NCBI RefSeq assembly: GCF_029223865.1
Contig: NZ_CP119520.1
Coordinates: forward strand, 1,736,001-1,800,000
Length of the DNA: 64,000 nucleotides
From: Telluria mixta
GTDB taxonomy: Bacteria; Pseudomonadota; Gammaproteobacteria; Burkholderiales; Burkholderiaceae_D
Reading direction: 5' to 3'
Position numbers and translations under genes: made by a program. Positions 34,282-43,139 of the stretch are shown here, one piece after another. The stretch's first letter is position 1. Each line of letters begins with the position of its first letter. The notes under the pieces are model-generated. The model had not been told where the DNA came from and made no database searches. It saw only the letters and a program-made list of their open reading frames with translations.

Positions 34282-35133
34282 ATGCTTGTCCTTTTGTTTC
34301 GGATCCTGTCGTTTTTGCCGTTGCGCGTCCTGCATGCGCTCGGCGCCGCGCTCGGCTGGATCGTCTATCTGCTCTCGCCGTCGCACCGCCGGCGCCTGCG
34401 CGAGAACCTCGAACAGGCCGGCTACGGCGGCCATCTGCGCGCCGCGATCGCCGAGTCCGGCAAGGCCATCGCCGAGCTGCCGTTCGTCTGGTGCGCGCCG
34501 CAGGAGCGCGTCACCCGGCACGTCACCATGGAAAACTGGGAACTGGTCCAGCGCCAGCTCGACGCCGGCCGCGGCATCGTCTTCCTCACGCCGCACCTGG
34601 GCTGCTTCGAACTGACCGCCCAGCAAGTCTCGCTGCGCGTCGAACTGACGGTCATGTACCGCCCGCCGCGCCAGAGCGCCCTGAAACCGCTCGTCGAGGG
34701 TGCCCGCGAGCGCCAGCACATGCACCTGGCGCCCGCCAACCTGGCCGGAGTGCGCATGCTCGTCAAGGCGCTGCGGGGCGGCCAGCCGGTCGGCGTGCTG
34801 CCGGACCAGGTTCCGCAGGAAGGAGAAGGCGTGTGGGCGCCATTCTTCGGCCGCGACGCCTATACGATGACCCTGCCCGCCAAGCTGGCCCAGCTGGGCA
34901 AGGCCGATATCCTGACCGTGTACGCGGAACGCCTGCCGCGCGGCCGCGGCTTCGCCATCCGCTTCGTCCCGTTCGAAGGGTCGCTGGACGGCGATGCGGC
35001 CCAGCAGGCCGCCGCCATCAACCGCCAGATGGAGAAGCTCATCGCCTTCTGCCCCGCCCAGTATTTCTGGAGTTATAACCGCTACAAGAAGCCGCAAGGC
35101 GTCGAAGCACCGCACCCCGAGACCGTCGCATGA
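34282..35133 (+). CDS. Lipid A biosynthesis acyltransferase, LpxL/HtrB family (first of tandem pair)
   Basis: The 283-residue protein has an N-terminal membrane anchor (MLVLLFRILSFLPLRVLHAL) and the family's catalytic HX4E motif as TPHLGCFELTA (near residue 110), followed by TVMYRPPRQSALKPLVEGAR and VGVLPDQVPQEGEGVWAPFFG. It transfers a secondary acyl chain to the lipid A precursor at the inner membrane. It overlaps the next acyltransferase gene by four bases (ATGA). The promoter probably lies in the gap shared with the divergent metK. Which acyl position it serves cannot be told. Confidence 0.92.
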   Translation: MLVLLFRILSFLPLRVLHALGAALGWIVYLLSPSHRRRLRENLEQAGYGGHLRAAIAESGKAIAELPFVWCAPQERVTRHVTMENWELVQRQLDAGRGIVFLTPHLGCFELTAQQVSLRVELTVMYRPPRQSALKPLVEGARERQHMHLAPANLAGVRMLVKALRGGQPVGVLPDQVPQEGEGVWAPFFGRDAYTMTLPAKLAQLGKADILTVYAERLPRGRGFAIRFVPFEGSLDGDAAQQAAAINRQMEKLIAFCPAQYFWSYNRYKKPQGVEAPHPETVA

Positions 35134-35993
35134 GGTTCCTGATTTTCCTGTTGTGGCTGCTGCACTTCCTGCCGCTGCCTGTCCTTGGTCGCATCGGCAA
35201 CGCCGTCGGCTGGCTGATGTATTACGCGATTCCCAAGCGCCGCAAGATCGCGCTGGTCAACCTGCGCCTGTGCATGCCCGAACTGGGCGAAGCGGAGCGG
35301 GTCGATATCGCCAAGCGCCATTTCATGGCCTATTCGCGCAGCATCCTGGAGCGCTCGCTGATCTGGTGGGCGCCGTTCGAGCGCATCCAGGGCCTGATCG
35401 AGATCGTCCCCAAGGTGCCGAAGGAACAGATGGAAAGCGGCCCGACCATCGTGTTCTGTCCGCACTTCGTGTGCCTGGACGTGGCCGGCGTGGCGTCGCG
35501 CGTCGTGCCGCTGTCGACGATGTATTCGCCGCAAAAGAACAAGGCATTCGACGATTTGTTGCGTTATGGCCGCGAACGCTATGGCCCGGTGCGTCTGTTC
35601 ACGCGCACCGACGGCATCAAGCCGATCATCCGCGCACTGCGCGAAGGCCTCCCCTACTTCATGCTGCCGGACATGGACTTCGGCGAAAAGGATGCGACCT
35701 TCGTCCCGTTCTTCGGCATCCCGGCCGCCACGTTGACGGCGATGGGCCGGCTGGCGGGCGCGACCGGCGCAAAAGTCATCCCGGTCGTCGCCACTTTCCT
35801 GCCCAACTACAAGGGATACCGGGTAGAGTTCTATCCTGCATGGGAAGATTTTCCGGGCGACGATATCATCGCCGCCACCCGTCGCATGAACGCCTTCATC
35901 GAGGACCGCGTGCACGAACATCCGGCCGAGTACTTCTGGACGCATAAGCGCTTCAAGACCCGGCCGCCCGGCGAGCCCTCGTTCTACGATTAA
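35130..35993 (+). CDS. Lipid A biosynthesis acyltransferase, LpxL/HtrB family (second of tandem pair)
   Basis: This 287-residue paralogue has an N-terminal anchor ([20 protein letters not shown]) and the catalytic box in the HX4D form ([10 protein letters not shown]), then [16 protein letters not shown] and [19 protein letters not shown]. Together with the preceding gene it would add the two secondary acyl chains of lipid A. It starts within the stop of its neighbour (ATGA) and its own TAA shares a base with the dapF start (TAATG), so all three genes are probably one coupled transcript. Confidence 0.92.
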   Translation: MRFLIFLLWLLHFLPLPVLGRIGNAVGWLMYYAIPKRRKIALVNLRLCMPELGEAERVDIAKRHFMAYSRSILERSLIWWAPFERIQGLIEIVPKVPKEQMESGPTIVFCPHFVCLDVAGVASRVVPLSTMYSPQKNKAFDDLLRYGRERYGPVRLFTRTDGIKPIIRALREGLPYFMLPDMDFGEKDATFVPFFGIPAATLTAMGRLAGATGAKVIPVVATFLPNYKGYRVEFYPAWEDFPGDDIIAATRRMNAFIEDRVHEHPAEYFWTHKRFKTRPPGEPSFYD

Positions 35994-36868
35994 TGACAGA
36001 TACCATGAAACTCAAGTTCACCAAGATGCATGGCGCCGGCAACGATTTTATCGTCATCGACGCGATCAACCAGGACATCGACCTCGGCCCGGAACAATGG
36101 CGCCGCCTCGCCGACCGCCGCTTCGGCATCGGTGCCGACCAGATCCTGATCGTCGAGCGCCCGGCCACGGAAGGCAGCGATTTCCGCTACCGCATCTATA
36201 ACAATGACGGCGGCGAAGTCGAACAATGCGGCAACGGCTCGCGCGCGTTCGTCCGCTTCGTCAGCGACAAGGGCCTGACCGACAAGCGCAGCATCCGCGT
36301 CGAAACGATGAGCGGCATCATCACGCCGCGCCTGGAAGACGACGGCAGCATCACGGTGGACATGGGCGCCCCGATCCTGGAACCGGCCCGCGTCCCGTTC
36401 GATGCGGCCGGCCTGGAAGGCGTTGCCGAAGGCCGCGACACGCTGTGGCCGATCACCGTCTCGAACAAGGGCCAGGAACAGACCGTGCTCGTGTCGACGG
36501 TCTCGATGGGCAACCCGCACGCGGTGCAGGTCGTCGCCGACGTCGACACGGCCCCCGTCCTCGAAACGGGCCCGCAGATCGAGCATCATCCGCGGTTCCC
36601 GCGCCGCGTGAACGCCGGCTTCCTGCAGATCGTGGACCGCGGCCATGTGAAGCTGCGCGTCTACGAACGCGGTGCCGGCGAGACGCTGGCCTGCGGCACC
36701 GGCGCCTGCGCCGCCGTCGTGGCCGGCATCCGGCGTGGCCTGCTGGACTCGCCCGTGCAAGTCCAGGCCCGCGGCGGCAAGCTGACCATCAACTGGGCCG
36801 GCGAAGGCCAGCCTGTTTATATGAGCGGTCCGGCCGAGACCGTGTTCGAAGGCGAAATCGACATTTGA
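35993..36868 (+). CDS. dapF: Diaminopimelate epimerase
   Basis: The enzyme (291 residues from the overlapping ATG; 287 from the ATG at 36005) converts LL- to meso-diaminopimelate for lysine and peptidoglycan synthesis. Both catalytic cysteines are visible: [14 protein letters not shown] near residue 77 and [18 protein letters not shown] near residue 230. The N-terminal [16 protein letters not shown] and the middle [12 protein letters not shown] are conserved family blocks. Its start overlaps the acyltransferase stop (TAATG). In many proteobacteria dapF is followed by DUF484 and xerC genes; here those lie 3.3 kb further on. Confidence 0.96.
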   Translation: MTDTMKLKFTKMHGAGNDFIVIDAINQDIDLGPEQWRRLADRRFGIGADQILIVERPATEGSDFRYRIYNNDGGEVEQCGNGSRAFVRFVSDKGLTDKRSIRVETMSGIITPRLEDDGSITVDMGAPILEPARVPFDAAGLEGVAEGRDTLWPITVSNKGQEQTVLVSTVSMGNPHAVQVVADVDTAPVLETGPQIEHHPRFPRRVNAGFLQIVDRGHVKLRVYERGAGETLACGTGACAAVVAGIRRGLLDSPVQVQARGGKLTINWAGEGQPVYMSGPAETVFEGEIDI

Positions 36869-36883
36869 AAATCGGGATCTGAT

Positions 36884-38485
36884 TCAGGCGGCGAGCGAGT
36901 AGTCACCATCCGGCGCGCCGTCCGGCGCCGGGGACTCTTCCGGTTCGTCCGTCGCGGACTCCGCACTCGCCATCTCCGGCAGCAAGCTGCGCAGCCGGTA
37001 CAGGCGCTGGCGGTAATTCCCTTCCGGTCCACCCAGACCGCAATCGACGTTCTCGAAGACGAGCGCCACGCGGTCGAGCAACTGGCGCTCCTGCGCCGTT
37101 TCCACCGAGATCAGCCGGCGCCGGCTGCGTCCGTAGCTGGCGCGAATGTCGATCACGAGGCAGTGGCCGCGGTCGGCGCCGCGGATGTCCAGCAACAGCG
37201 CCTCGGCCCGGCTCAGGCCAAAGGCCACCGCCAGTTCCAGGCGCGCGGCCAGCAGCGGATGGGCCGCCAGGTCGCGTCCGGCCAGCGCGCCCAGGTCTTT
37301 CCAGGCGCCGGGCAGGCGCGGCGCCAGCTTGCGCAGCGCGGCCGCGGCCTTGGGACAAGCCTGCGCCGCCGCCTTCTGCAACCAGAACAGCGCGCGCACG
37401 TCGTTGTTCTCGTTCTCGCGGCGCGCACGCCACGCCGCATTCCCGCATTCCAGCTGGGCGTCGCGATAGCCCATCTCCGCCGCGCGCTCCAGGTATTTCT
37501 GCGCTTCCAGCACATTGCGCTGGGAGAATTCCGGCTTGATATAGATGCGCGACAGGGCGTACCAGGCTTCGGCCAGGCCCTGCTCGCCGGCCTGCGTCAG
37601 CCAGCGCACGGCCTTCTTGAAGTTGGCCGCGCCATGGCTGCCGGGCAGGCGTTTGCCGTCCACCCGCATGCGGGCGCACCACAGGCCGAGCGCGAACTGG
37701 GCATGGCGGTCCTGTTCGGTCGCGGCGATTTCCCAGAACCGCAGCAATTCGTCCTGGCCGACGTCGTGCGGCGCCTCGTTCGCCGCGACGAGCCGGGCGC
37801 AGCGCGACAGCAGCAACACTTCGTCCGGCGCCAGGCGGGCGGCCGTGTGGTCCTGCGCGGCATCGGAACCGGCCAGGACGCGCGCCAGCGGGAGCGCCCG
37901 CTCCAGCCAGGCGGACCAGCGGCCCGCGTTCCAGTCCTGTTCCAGCAGGGCGAACTGCGCCGCGCCGACGCCGCTGTCCGCCGCCTGGCGCAGCCAGCGC
38001 TGGCCCGCCGGGCTGGCCACGGGCGCGCGGGCGGCCGGCTCGTCCGTCTCGGGCGGGGCGGCGCCATGTTCGCGCGCGAGCAGCCACTGCGCCTCCGGGA
38101 AGCCGGCACGGGCCGCATCTTCCAGCGCGCGCAGCGCCTTGGCGCGCTGGGCCGGCGTGCACTGGCCATCGTTCAGCGCGCCCAGCACCAATTGGGCGTA
38201 GACGAGCCCGGCGCGCACGAGGCCGCCGTCGTACGCCCGTTCGTACCAGCCGGTGACCGGCTGCAGGCTGTCACGCGCGAGATCGATCGGAATATGGTTC
38301 CCGATCAATTGCCATGCTTCATCGCAACCCTGCTGTGCGGCGCGGTCGAGCCAGTGGAGGGCCGTGGGCAGGCTCTTCGGCAGTCCGGCACTGCCGAACA
38401 GATAGAGCCGGCCCAGGGCCAGTTGCGATTCGGCGCGCCCGGCACGTGCGCCGCGGATGACCGCCAGTTCTTCACGATTTGCCAT
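36884..38485 (-). CDS. Sel1-repeat (TPR-like) protein, function unknown
   Basis: The 533-residue protein is mostly alpha-helical with Sel1-like repeats, for instance SQLALGRLYLFGSAGLPKSL, AAQQGCDEAWQLIGNHIP, GLAEAWYALSRIY and AAEMGYRDAQLECGNAAW, spread over about residues 15-390. The C-terminal part (about 400-500) has a different, probably globular segment (LLLDIRGADRGHCLVIDIRA). No signal peptide is evident, so it is probably cytoplasmic. Such repeats mediate protein-protein contacts. It is convergent with dapF (15 bases apart) and separates dapF from the DUF484-xerC pair. Confidence 0.8.
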   Translation of the reverse strand: MANREELAVIRGARAGRAESQLALGRLYLFGSAGLPKSLPTALHWLDRAAQQGCDEAWQLIGNHIPIDLARDSLQPVTGWYERAYDGGLVRAGLVYAQLVLGALNDGQCTPAQRAKALRALEDAARAGFPEAQWLLAREHGAAPPETDEPAARAPVASPAGQRWLRQAADSGVGAAQFALLEQDWNAGRWSAWLERALPLARVLAGSDAAQDHTAARLAPDEVLLLSRCARLVAANEAPHDVGQDELLRFWEIAATEQDRHAQFALGLWCARMRVDGKRLPGSHGAANFKKAVRWLTQAGEQGLAEAWYALSRIYIKPEFSQRNVLEAQKYLERAAEMGYRDAQLECGNAAWRARRENENNDVRALFWLQKAAAQACPKAAAALRKLAPRLPGAWKDLGALAGRDLAAHPLLAARLELAVAFGLSRAEALLLDIRGADRGHCLVIDIRASYGRSRRRLISVETAQERQLLDRVALVFENVDCGLGGPEGNYRQRLYRLRSLLPEMASAESATDEPEESPAPDGAPDGDYSLAA

Positions 38486-38967
38486 CGTCTTATCTGGATG
38501 TTAGAGACGCCTAGAAATGTACGCAGTTCCATTTCGCATGCACAATGCGCGAAGATACGCGCGAGATCGCCTGCGTTGCGCTACTGATGAGCTCATGTGG
38601 CGCGCACTGCGGTAACAATGGACGTCGGATGGGCCAGAGTCTAAAGCCGCGGCGATGCGATTCGGCTACGATTCCAAAGGCCTTTGAGCCCGCACAAACC
38701 CTGCCGTGGTACGGGGACAGAATGATGATGTTTAGAAACTTAAACGAGCCTTAAGGTGCGCCCGGTTTGCCGGCGCGGCCGTTTCGAAAATACAACAGCA
38801 CGATTGGATTTATTGGCTTTCGACCAAGTGCAACAGTCATAATTGACAAATCAGACAATCTTGACGCATTAAGCATTTAAGGTTCACACATCCGAGTGTT
38901 CAGCAACTAATAAAAATCTCAATGCTCTCTGGATTCCTTCGATTCACTTTTTAGGATAAAAATTAAG
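38486..38967. other. Gene-free leader region of the porin gene
   Basis: This 482-base stretch holds no convincing gene. Its right half is clearly AT-rich relative to the window. A TTGACA at 38843 with poor -10 candidates 17 bases on, and a CATAAT just before it, are possible promoter parts. The ribosome site TAGGATAAAAATTAAG directly precedes the porin ATG. A long untranslated leader open to post-transcriptional control would be typical of a porin. A 69-codon frame at 38545-38754 has no ribosome site or recognisable features. Confidence 0.6.
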
Positions 38968-40041
38968 ATGAAAAAAACCCTCGTGGCAGCCGCTCTGCTG
39001 GGCGCATTCGCCGGTGTGGCACAAGCTCAAACCGCCGTTCAAATCTACGGTAACGTCGACGTCGGCATGGTCAAGCGTACCGACAACACCCTGGCTATCG
39101 GCAAGCGCGCCGCCAACACCCTGGGCTTCAAAGGCACCGAAGACCTGGGCAACGGCCTGAAAGCACTGTTCCAGATCGAAATGCGTTACGAGCCGGACAC
39201 TGGCACCACCGAGAACAACGGCCGTCCGCTGTTCCAGGGCCAGAGCCGCGTCGGCCTGCAGGGCGACTTCGGTATGATCCGTCTGGGCCGTGGCCTGACC
39301 CCGTTCCAGGAAATCGTCGGTTCGTTCGAACCGTGGCACGGCCTGCCGTCGCCGGCCGGTTTCTACACCGACATCTCGGTCGCCGGCTTCAACTCGGCTC
39401 CGCTGGACGTCGGCGGCAGCGGCCCGAACAACAACCGTATCTCGAACGCGATCTTCTATAACTCGCCGGTCGCCAATGGCTTCCAGGTGAACGCTTCGTG
39501 GGCCTCGAAAGAAGCCAACGGCGGCGGCGTGGCCGGTGTCGGCGCAGGCGCTACCACCTACGCTACGGGCGCACAGGCTTCGGCCAACCCGTTCTCGATC
39601 GCTGGTACCTACAACAACGGTCCGGCCGCCGCGATGCTGGCTTACGAGCGCAACGCCGTCGAATCGAAAGTCTGGTCGGTCGCAGGTTCGTTCTCGGTGA
39701 CCCCGGAACTGAAACTGATGGGTACCTACTCGCACCAGAACATGGAGCACATCAATACCCAGCGTCCGACCATCAAAGGCGCGGAAATCGGTGCAACCTA
39801 CGCTGTCGGCCCGGGCAAAGTGCTGGCTGGCTTTGGTCTGAAGAAGCAGGAAGAAAACGTCCGCCTGCACGACCTGATCACCCGCCAGTATTCGCTGGGC
39901 TACGAGTACAGCCTGTCGAAGCGTACCTACCTGTACGTTGACGCATCACGCAAGACCCATATCCGCAATCAGACGACCGGCGCACCTGCTGCTACCCCGA
40001 CCGTCAACCACTACGACGTGGGCCTGAACCACTCGTTCTAA
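38968..40041 (+). CDS. Gram-negative general porin (trimeric 16-strand type, OmpC-like)
   Basis: The 357-residue protein has a signal peptide cleaved after VAQA (residue 20), followed by QTAVQIYGNVDVGMVKR, the typical first strand of betaproteobacterial porins. LGFKGTEDLGNGLKALFQIE (PEFGR-like loop region follows) and a C-terminal HYDVGLNHSF ending in phenylalanine fit the outer-membrane barrel signal. It forms trimers that pass small hydrophilic solutes. Base use shows strong preference for CTG, GGT/GGC, AAC and ATC codons, suggesting high expression. It is preceded by a long AT-rich leader and followed by a GNRA-type hairpin and a strong terminator, so it is a single-gene unit. Confidence 0.95.
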   Translation: MKKTLVAAALLGAFAGVAQAQTAVQIYGNVDVGMVKRTDNTLAIGKRAANTLGFKGTEDLGNGLKALFQIEMRYEPDTGTTENNGRPLFQGQSRVGLQGDFGMIRLGRGLTPFQEIVGSFEPWHGLPSPAGFYTDISVAGFNSAPLDVGGSGPNNNRISNAIFYNSPVANGFQVNASWASKEANGGGVAGVGAGATTYATGAQASANPFSIAGTYNNGPAAAMLAYERNAVESKVWSVAGSFSVTPELKLMGTYSHQNMEHINTQRPTIKGAEIGATYAVGPGKVLAGFGLKKQEENVRLHDLITRQYSLGYEYSLSKRTYLYVDASRKTHIRNQTTGAPAATPTVNHYDVGLNHSF

Positions 40042-40049
40042 GCTGAGCT

Positions 40050-40065
40050 GCGGGGGAAACCCCGC
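40050..40065 (+). other. Stop-proximal hairpin with GAAA tetraloop after the porin gene
   Basis: GCGGGG / CCCCGC closes a GAAA loop eight bases after the porin stop. Stable GNRA-loop hairpins in this position can protect abundant mRNAs. It is upstream of the actual terminator. Confidence 0.5.
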
Positions 40066-40079
40066 TGCATCGCTTCCGC

Positions 40080-40118
40080 AAGGGCGGACCTGGCAACCGG
40101 GTCCGCCCTTGGCTTTTT
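40080..40118 (+). terminator. Rho-independent terminator of the porin gene
   Basis: The arms AAGGGCGGAC and GTCCGCCCTT form a perfect 10-bp stem, and GGC plus five T residues follow. It lies 39 bases after the porin stop and well before the DUF484 start. Confidence 0.88.
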
Positions 40119-40221
40119 CCGGGTGTCGATGATGCAACGGCGGCACAGTGCAGACAGGAAATCTGCGCCGGCGCATTGCTGTCGGTTAAAATGAACGGTC
40201 TACCCATCTCGCAAGCCGCAC

Positions 40222-40887
40222 ATGACCGCCGCAACACTGGATTCCGCCGCCATCGCCCAATACCTGCTCGACCATCCGCAATTCTTCGTGGAGCACGCCA
40301 CCCTGCTGGGCGAAGTAAAACTGTCGAGCCCACTCACGGGCCGCGCGGTCTCGCTGCAGGAACGCCAGATGGAAGTCATGCGCGACAAGTACCGCGCCCT
40401 GGAACTGCGCATGTCCGAGCTGGTGCGCCACGCCGAGGAAAACGCGGCCATCGCCAACCGTTTTCATGGCTGGACCCAGCAATTGCTGCGGACCCGCGTG
40501 CCGGGCGAGATCCCGGCCGCCGTCGCCGAGGGCCTCGTCAAGCATTTCATCGTGCCGCAAGCCACGCTGCGCCTGTGGAAGCTGGCGCCCGAGCACGCCG
40601 ACACGTGGTACACGAACGGCGTCTCGGAAGACGTGCGCCTGTTCGCCAGCAGCCTGCGCGCGCCGTACTGCGGCCCGAACAAGGATTTTGAAGCAGCAAG
40701 CTGGCTGGCCGAGGCGGACACGGTGCGCTCGACCGTCCTGCTGCCGCTGCGCGCGAACGGCAGCGCCTTCGGCCTGCTCGTGCTCGGTTCGCCCGATCCG
40801 GAACGCTTCAGCGCCGCGATGGCGACGGATTTCCTCGTCCACATCGGCGAGACGGCCAGCACCGCACTCGCTCCGCTGCTCGGCTGA
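40222..40887 (+). CDS. DUF484 family protein (GAF-like)
   Basis: The 221-residue protein begins with the family motif (IAQYLLDHPQFFVEHATLLG), has a helical segment with LQERQMEVMRDKYRALELRM and then a GAF-like fold (about 80-220; STVLLPLRANGSAFGLLVLG, SPDPERFSAAMATDFLVHIG). In many proteobacteria this gene lies between dapF and xerC, as here immediately upstream of xerC (one base between stop and start). Its role is not established, although the linkage suggests chromosome segregation or envelope coupling. Confidence 0.9.
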   Translation: MTAATLDSAAIAQYLLDHPQFFVEHATLLGEVKLSSPLTGRAVSLQERQMEVMRDKYRALELRMSELVRHAEENAAIANRFHGWTQQLLRTRVPGEIPAAVAEGLVKHFIVPQATLRLWKLAPEHADTWYTNGVSEDVRLFASSLRAPYCGPNKDFEAASWLAEADTVRSTVLLPLRANGSAFGLLVLGSPDPERFSAAMATDFLVHIGETASTALAPLLG

Positions 40888-40888
40888 C

Positions 40889-41827
40889 ATGGACACCCCG
40901 GCCGCCGACGACTGGACCGGCCGCTACCTGGCGGAGCTGAAAACGCAGCGCCAGCTGTCCGACCACACAATTGCCGCCTACGGCCGCGACCTGGCCGAAC
41001 TGGCCCGGCTCACCGGCCAGGCCGACTGGGCAACGCTGACCCATTTCGACATCCGCCGCGTCACGGCGAAACTGCACGCCGAGGGGCAAAGCGCCGCCTC
41101 GATCGCGCGCAAGCTGTCCGGCTGGCGCGGCTTCTTCGACTGGCTGTCGCGCCAGCGCCCGCTGGCCGCCAACCCGGCCGACGGGGTGCGCGCGCCGCGC
41201 CGGCCCAAGCGACTGCCCAAGGCACTTGCCGTCGACGATGCCGTCCAGCTCATGGAAAAGACGACGTCCGGACACCCCGAACCGGCCGAGCTGTGCGACC
41301 GCGCGATGTTCGAACTGCTGTACTCGAGCGGCCTGCGCGTGTCCGAACTGGCCGGGCTCGACGTCCACCACGTCCCCGCCCGGGATGGCCAGCCGGCCTC
41401 GCTCGGCTGGCTGGAACTCGACGCGCAGGAAGTGGTCGTCACCGGCAAGGGCAACAAGATGCGCCGCGTCCCCGTCGGCGGACCGGCGCGCACGGCGCTC
41501 GAAGCGTGGCTTGCGGTGCGCCCGCCGGCGCGCGACGGCAGCGCTGCCCTGTTCCTGTCGGCGCGCGACACGCGCATCAGCCCGCGCGTCGTGCAGTACC
41601 GTCTGAAAGCCCATGCGCAGCGGGCCGGCATGCCGGTCCACGTGCACCCGCACGTGCTGCGCCACTCGTTCGCCTCGCACGTGCTGCAATCCTCGGGCGA
41701 CCTGCGCGCCGTGCAGGAATTGCTGGGCCACGCCAGCATCACCTCGACCCAGATCTATACGTCGCTCGACTTCCAGCACCTCGCGGCCGTCTACGACCGG
41801 GCCCATCCGCGCGCAAAGCGAAAGTAA
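40889..41827 (+). CDS. xerC: Site-specific tyrosine recombinase XerC
   Basis: The 312-residue recombinase resolves chromosome dimers at dif together with XerD. An N-terminal SAM-like core-binding domain (about 8-95, RYLAELKTQRQLSDHTIAAY) precedes the catalytic domain. The catalytic set is complete: arginine in LLYSSGLRVSELAGL, lysine in VTGKGNKMRRVP, HxxR in VHPHVLRHSFASH, histidine in LLGHASITSTQIY and the tyrosine in that last block. The ATG directly after the DUF484 stop is the right start; the frame is open upstream but overlaps that gene. XerC rather than XerD is chosen from the DUF484 linkage. Confidence 0.93.
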   Translation: MDTPAADDWTGRYLAELKTQRQLSDHTIAAYGRDLAELARLTGQADWATLTHFDIRRVTAKLHAEGQSAASIARKLSGWRGFFDWLSRQRPLAANPADGVRAPRRPKRLPKALAVDDAVQLMEKTTSGHPEPAELCDRAMFELLYSSGLRVSELAGLDVHHVPARDGQPASLGWLELDAQEVVVTGKGNKMRRVPVGGPARTALEAWLAVRPPARDGSAALFLSARDTRISPRVVQYRLKAHAQRAGMPVHVHPHVLRHSFASHVLQSSGDLRAVQELLGHASITSTQIYTSLDFQHLAAVYDRAHPRAKRK

Positions 41828-41938
41828 GTGCTCCAGCGCAGGCAGGCGCGGCATGCCGGGTGGTGACGATTCGCAAATTCCGGCATAATCTTCCGATTCC
41901 CTGCGGCCGGAACGGCGCACACCATTGGACAGCGACAT

Positions 41939-42988
41939 ATGGAATTGATCCCAAGCACCATCCTCACCGGCTTCCTCGGCGCCGGCAAAACCACGTTGCT
42001 CAACCGCATCCTGCAGGAGGAGCACGGCCTGCGCATCGCCGTCATCGAAAACGAGTTTGGCCAGGAAAATATCGACAACGAAATCCTCGTGCAGGACCCG
42101 AGCGAGCAGATCGTCGAAATGAACAATGGCTGCATCTGCTGCACCGTGCGCGGCGACCTGATCGTCGCCCTGACGAACCTGGCACGCAAGCGCGAAGCCG
42201 GCGAGATCAACTTCGACCGCGTCGTCATCGAGACGACCGGCCTCGCGAACCCGGGCCCGGTGGCCCAGACGTTCTTCGTCGACGAGGAAGTCGGCGCGCA
42301 CTACCTGCTCGACGCCGTCGTCACCGTCGTGGACGCCCGTCACGCCATGGACCAGCTGGACCGCCACGAGGAAGCCCAGCGCCAGGTGGGTTTTGCCGAC
42401 AAGATCCTGCTGTCCAAGACCGACCTCGTGGATGCCGCCACCGTCGAGGAGCTGAAGGCGCGCATCCGCCGCATCAATCCACGTGCACCGATCAGCACGT
42501 CAGATTTCGGCCGCGCCCCGATCAGCGACGTGCTCGACCTGCGCGGCTTCAACCTGAACGACAAGCTGGAGCTGGACCCCGCCTTCCTCACGACGGAAGA
42601 GGCGCACGAGCATGGTCACGACCACGACCATGATCACGTGCACACGGAAGCGTGCGACCACAGCCACGACCACCATCATGGCCACCACAGCGACGACATC
42701 GCCGCGTTCGTGTTCAAGAGCGACCGTGCTTTCGACCCCGAACGTCTGGATCAATTCCTCGGCAGCATGGTCCAAGTGTTCGGGCCGAACATGCTGCGTT
42801 ATAAGGGTGTGCTGTCGATGGCCGGCGCGGATCGCAAGGTCGTCTTCCAAGGCGTGCATCAAATCATGGGCAGCGACCTCGGTGCAAAGTGGGCGGATGG
42901 CGAAGCGCGCGGCAGCAAGATGGTGTTTATTGGTAAAAATTTACCGAAAGATGTCTTTATTCGCGGATTGGAACAGTGTTTGGTATAA
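41939..42988 (+). CDS. COG0523 (CobW/YjiA-type) GTPase with histidine-rich metal-binding loop
   Basis: The 349-residue GTPase has Walker A TGFLGAGKTTLLNRIL at the N-terminus, the family's metal-binding CxCC motif in NNGCICCTVRGDL (near residue 63), ETTGLANPGP and the specificity motif SKTDLVD. A stretch near residues 222-252 is packed with His, Asp and Glu (HEHGHDHDHDHVH and DHHHGHHSDD). The C-terminal CobW domain contains YKGVLSMAGADRKVVFQGVH. Members are metallochaperones, often for zinc. The gene is followed by dksA, a linkage also seen for zinc-responsive copies in other proteobacteria. No Zur box is evident upstream. Confidence 0.88.
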   Translation: MELIPSTILTGFLGAGKTTLLNRILQEEHGLRIAVIENEFGQENIDNEILVQDPSEQIVEMNNGCICCTVRGDLIVALTNLARKREAGEINFDRVVIETTGLANPGPVAQTFFVDEEVGAHYLLDAVVTVVDARHAMDQLDRHEEAQRQVGFADKILLSKTDLVDAATVEELKARIRRINPRAPISTSDFGRAPISDVLDLRGFNLNDKLELDPAFLTTEEAHEHGHDHDHDHVHTEACDHSHDHHHGHHSDDIAAFVFKSDRAFDPERLDQFLGSMVQVFGPNMLRYKGVLSMAGADRKVVFQGVHQIMGSDLGAKWADGEARGSKMVFIGKNLPKDVFIRGLEQCLV

Positions 42989-43139
42989 ACTACCCCGGTT
43001 CTATGGTGCTCTCATGCACCCTGTGGTTGAACGACTGAACAACGGTCACGGCAGCTCGCCCGGCGCACACCGAAGCAATGGTAACCGCTGAGTTAGCTGA
43101 TAAAATGGAAACTCTGTCGTATCAAAGGTAAGTGAAGTC

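Noticed and set aside
38545..38754. 69-codon frame in the gap before the porin
   Set aside because: No ribosome site, mixed composition without any pattern, and location in a probable promoter/leader region.
41828..41938. Zur box before the COG0523 GTPase gene
   Set aside because: No AT-rich palindrome of the GTTATA-like type is visible; only a CATAAT -10-like element is seen.
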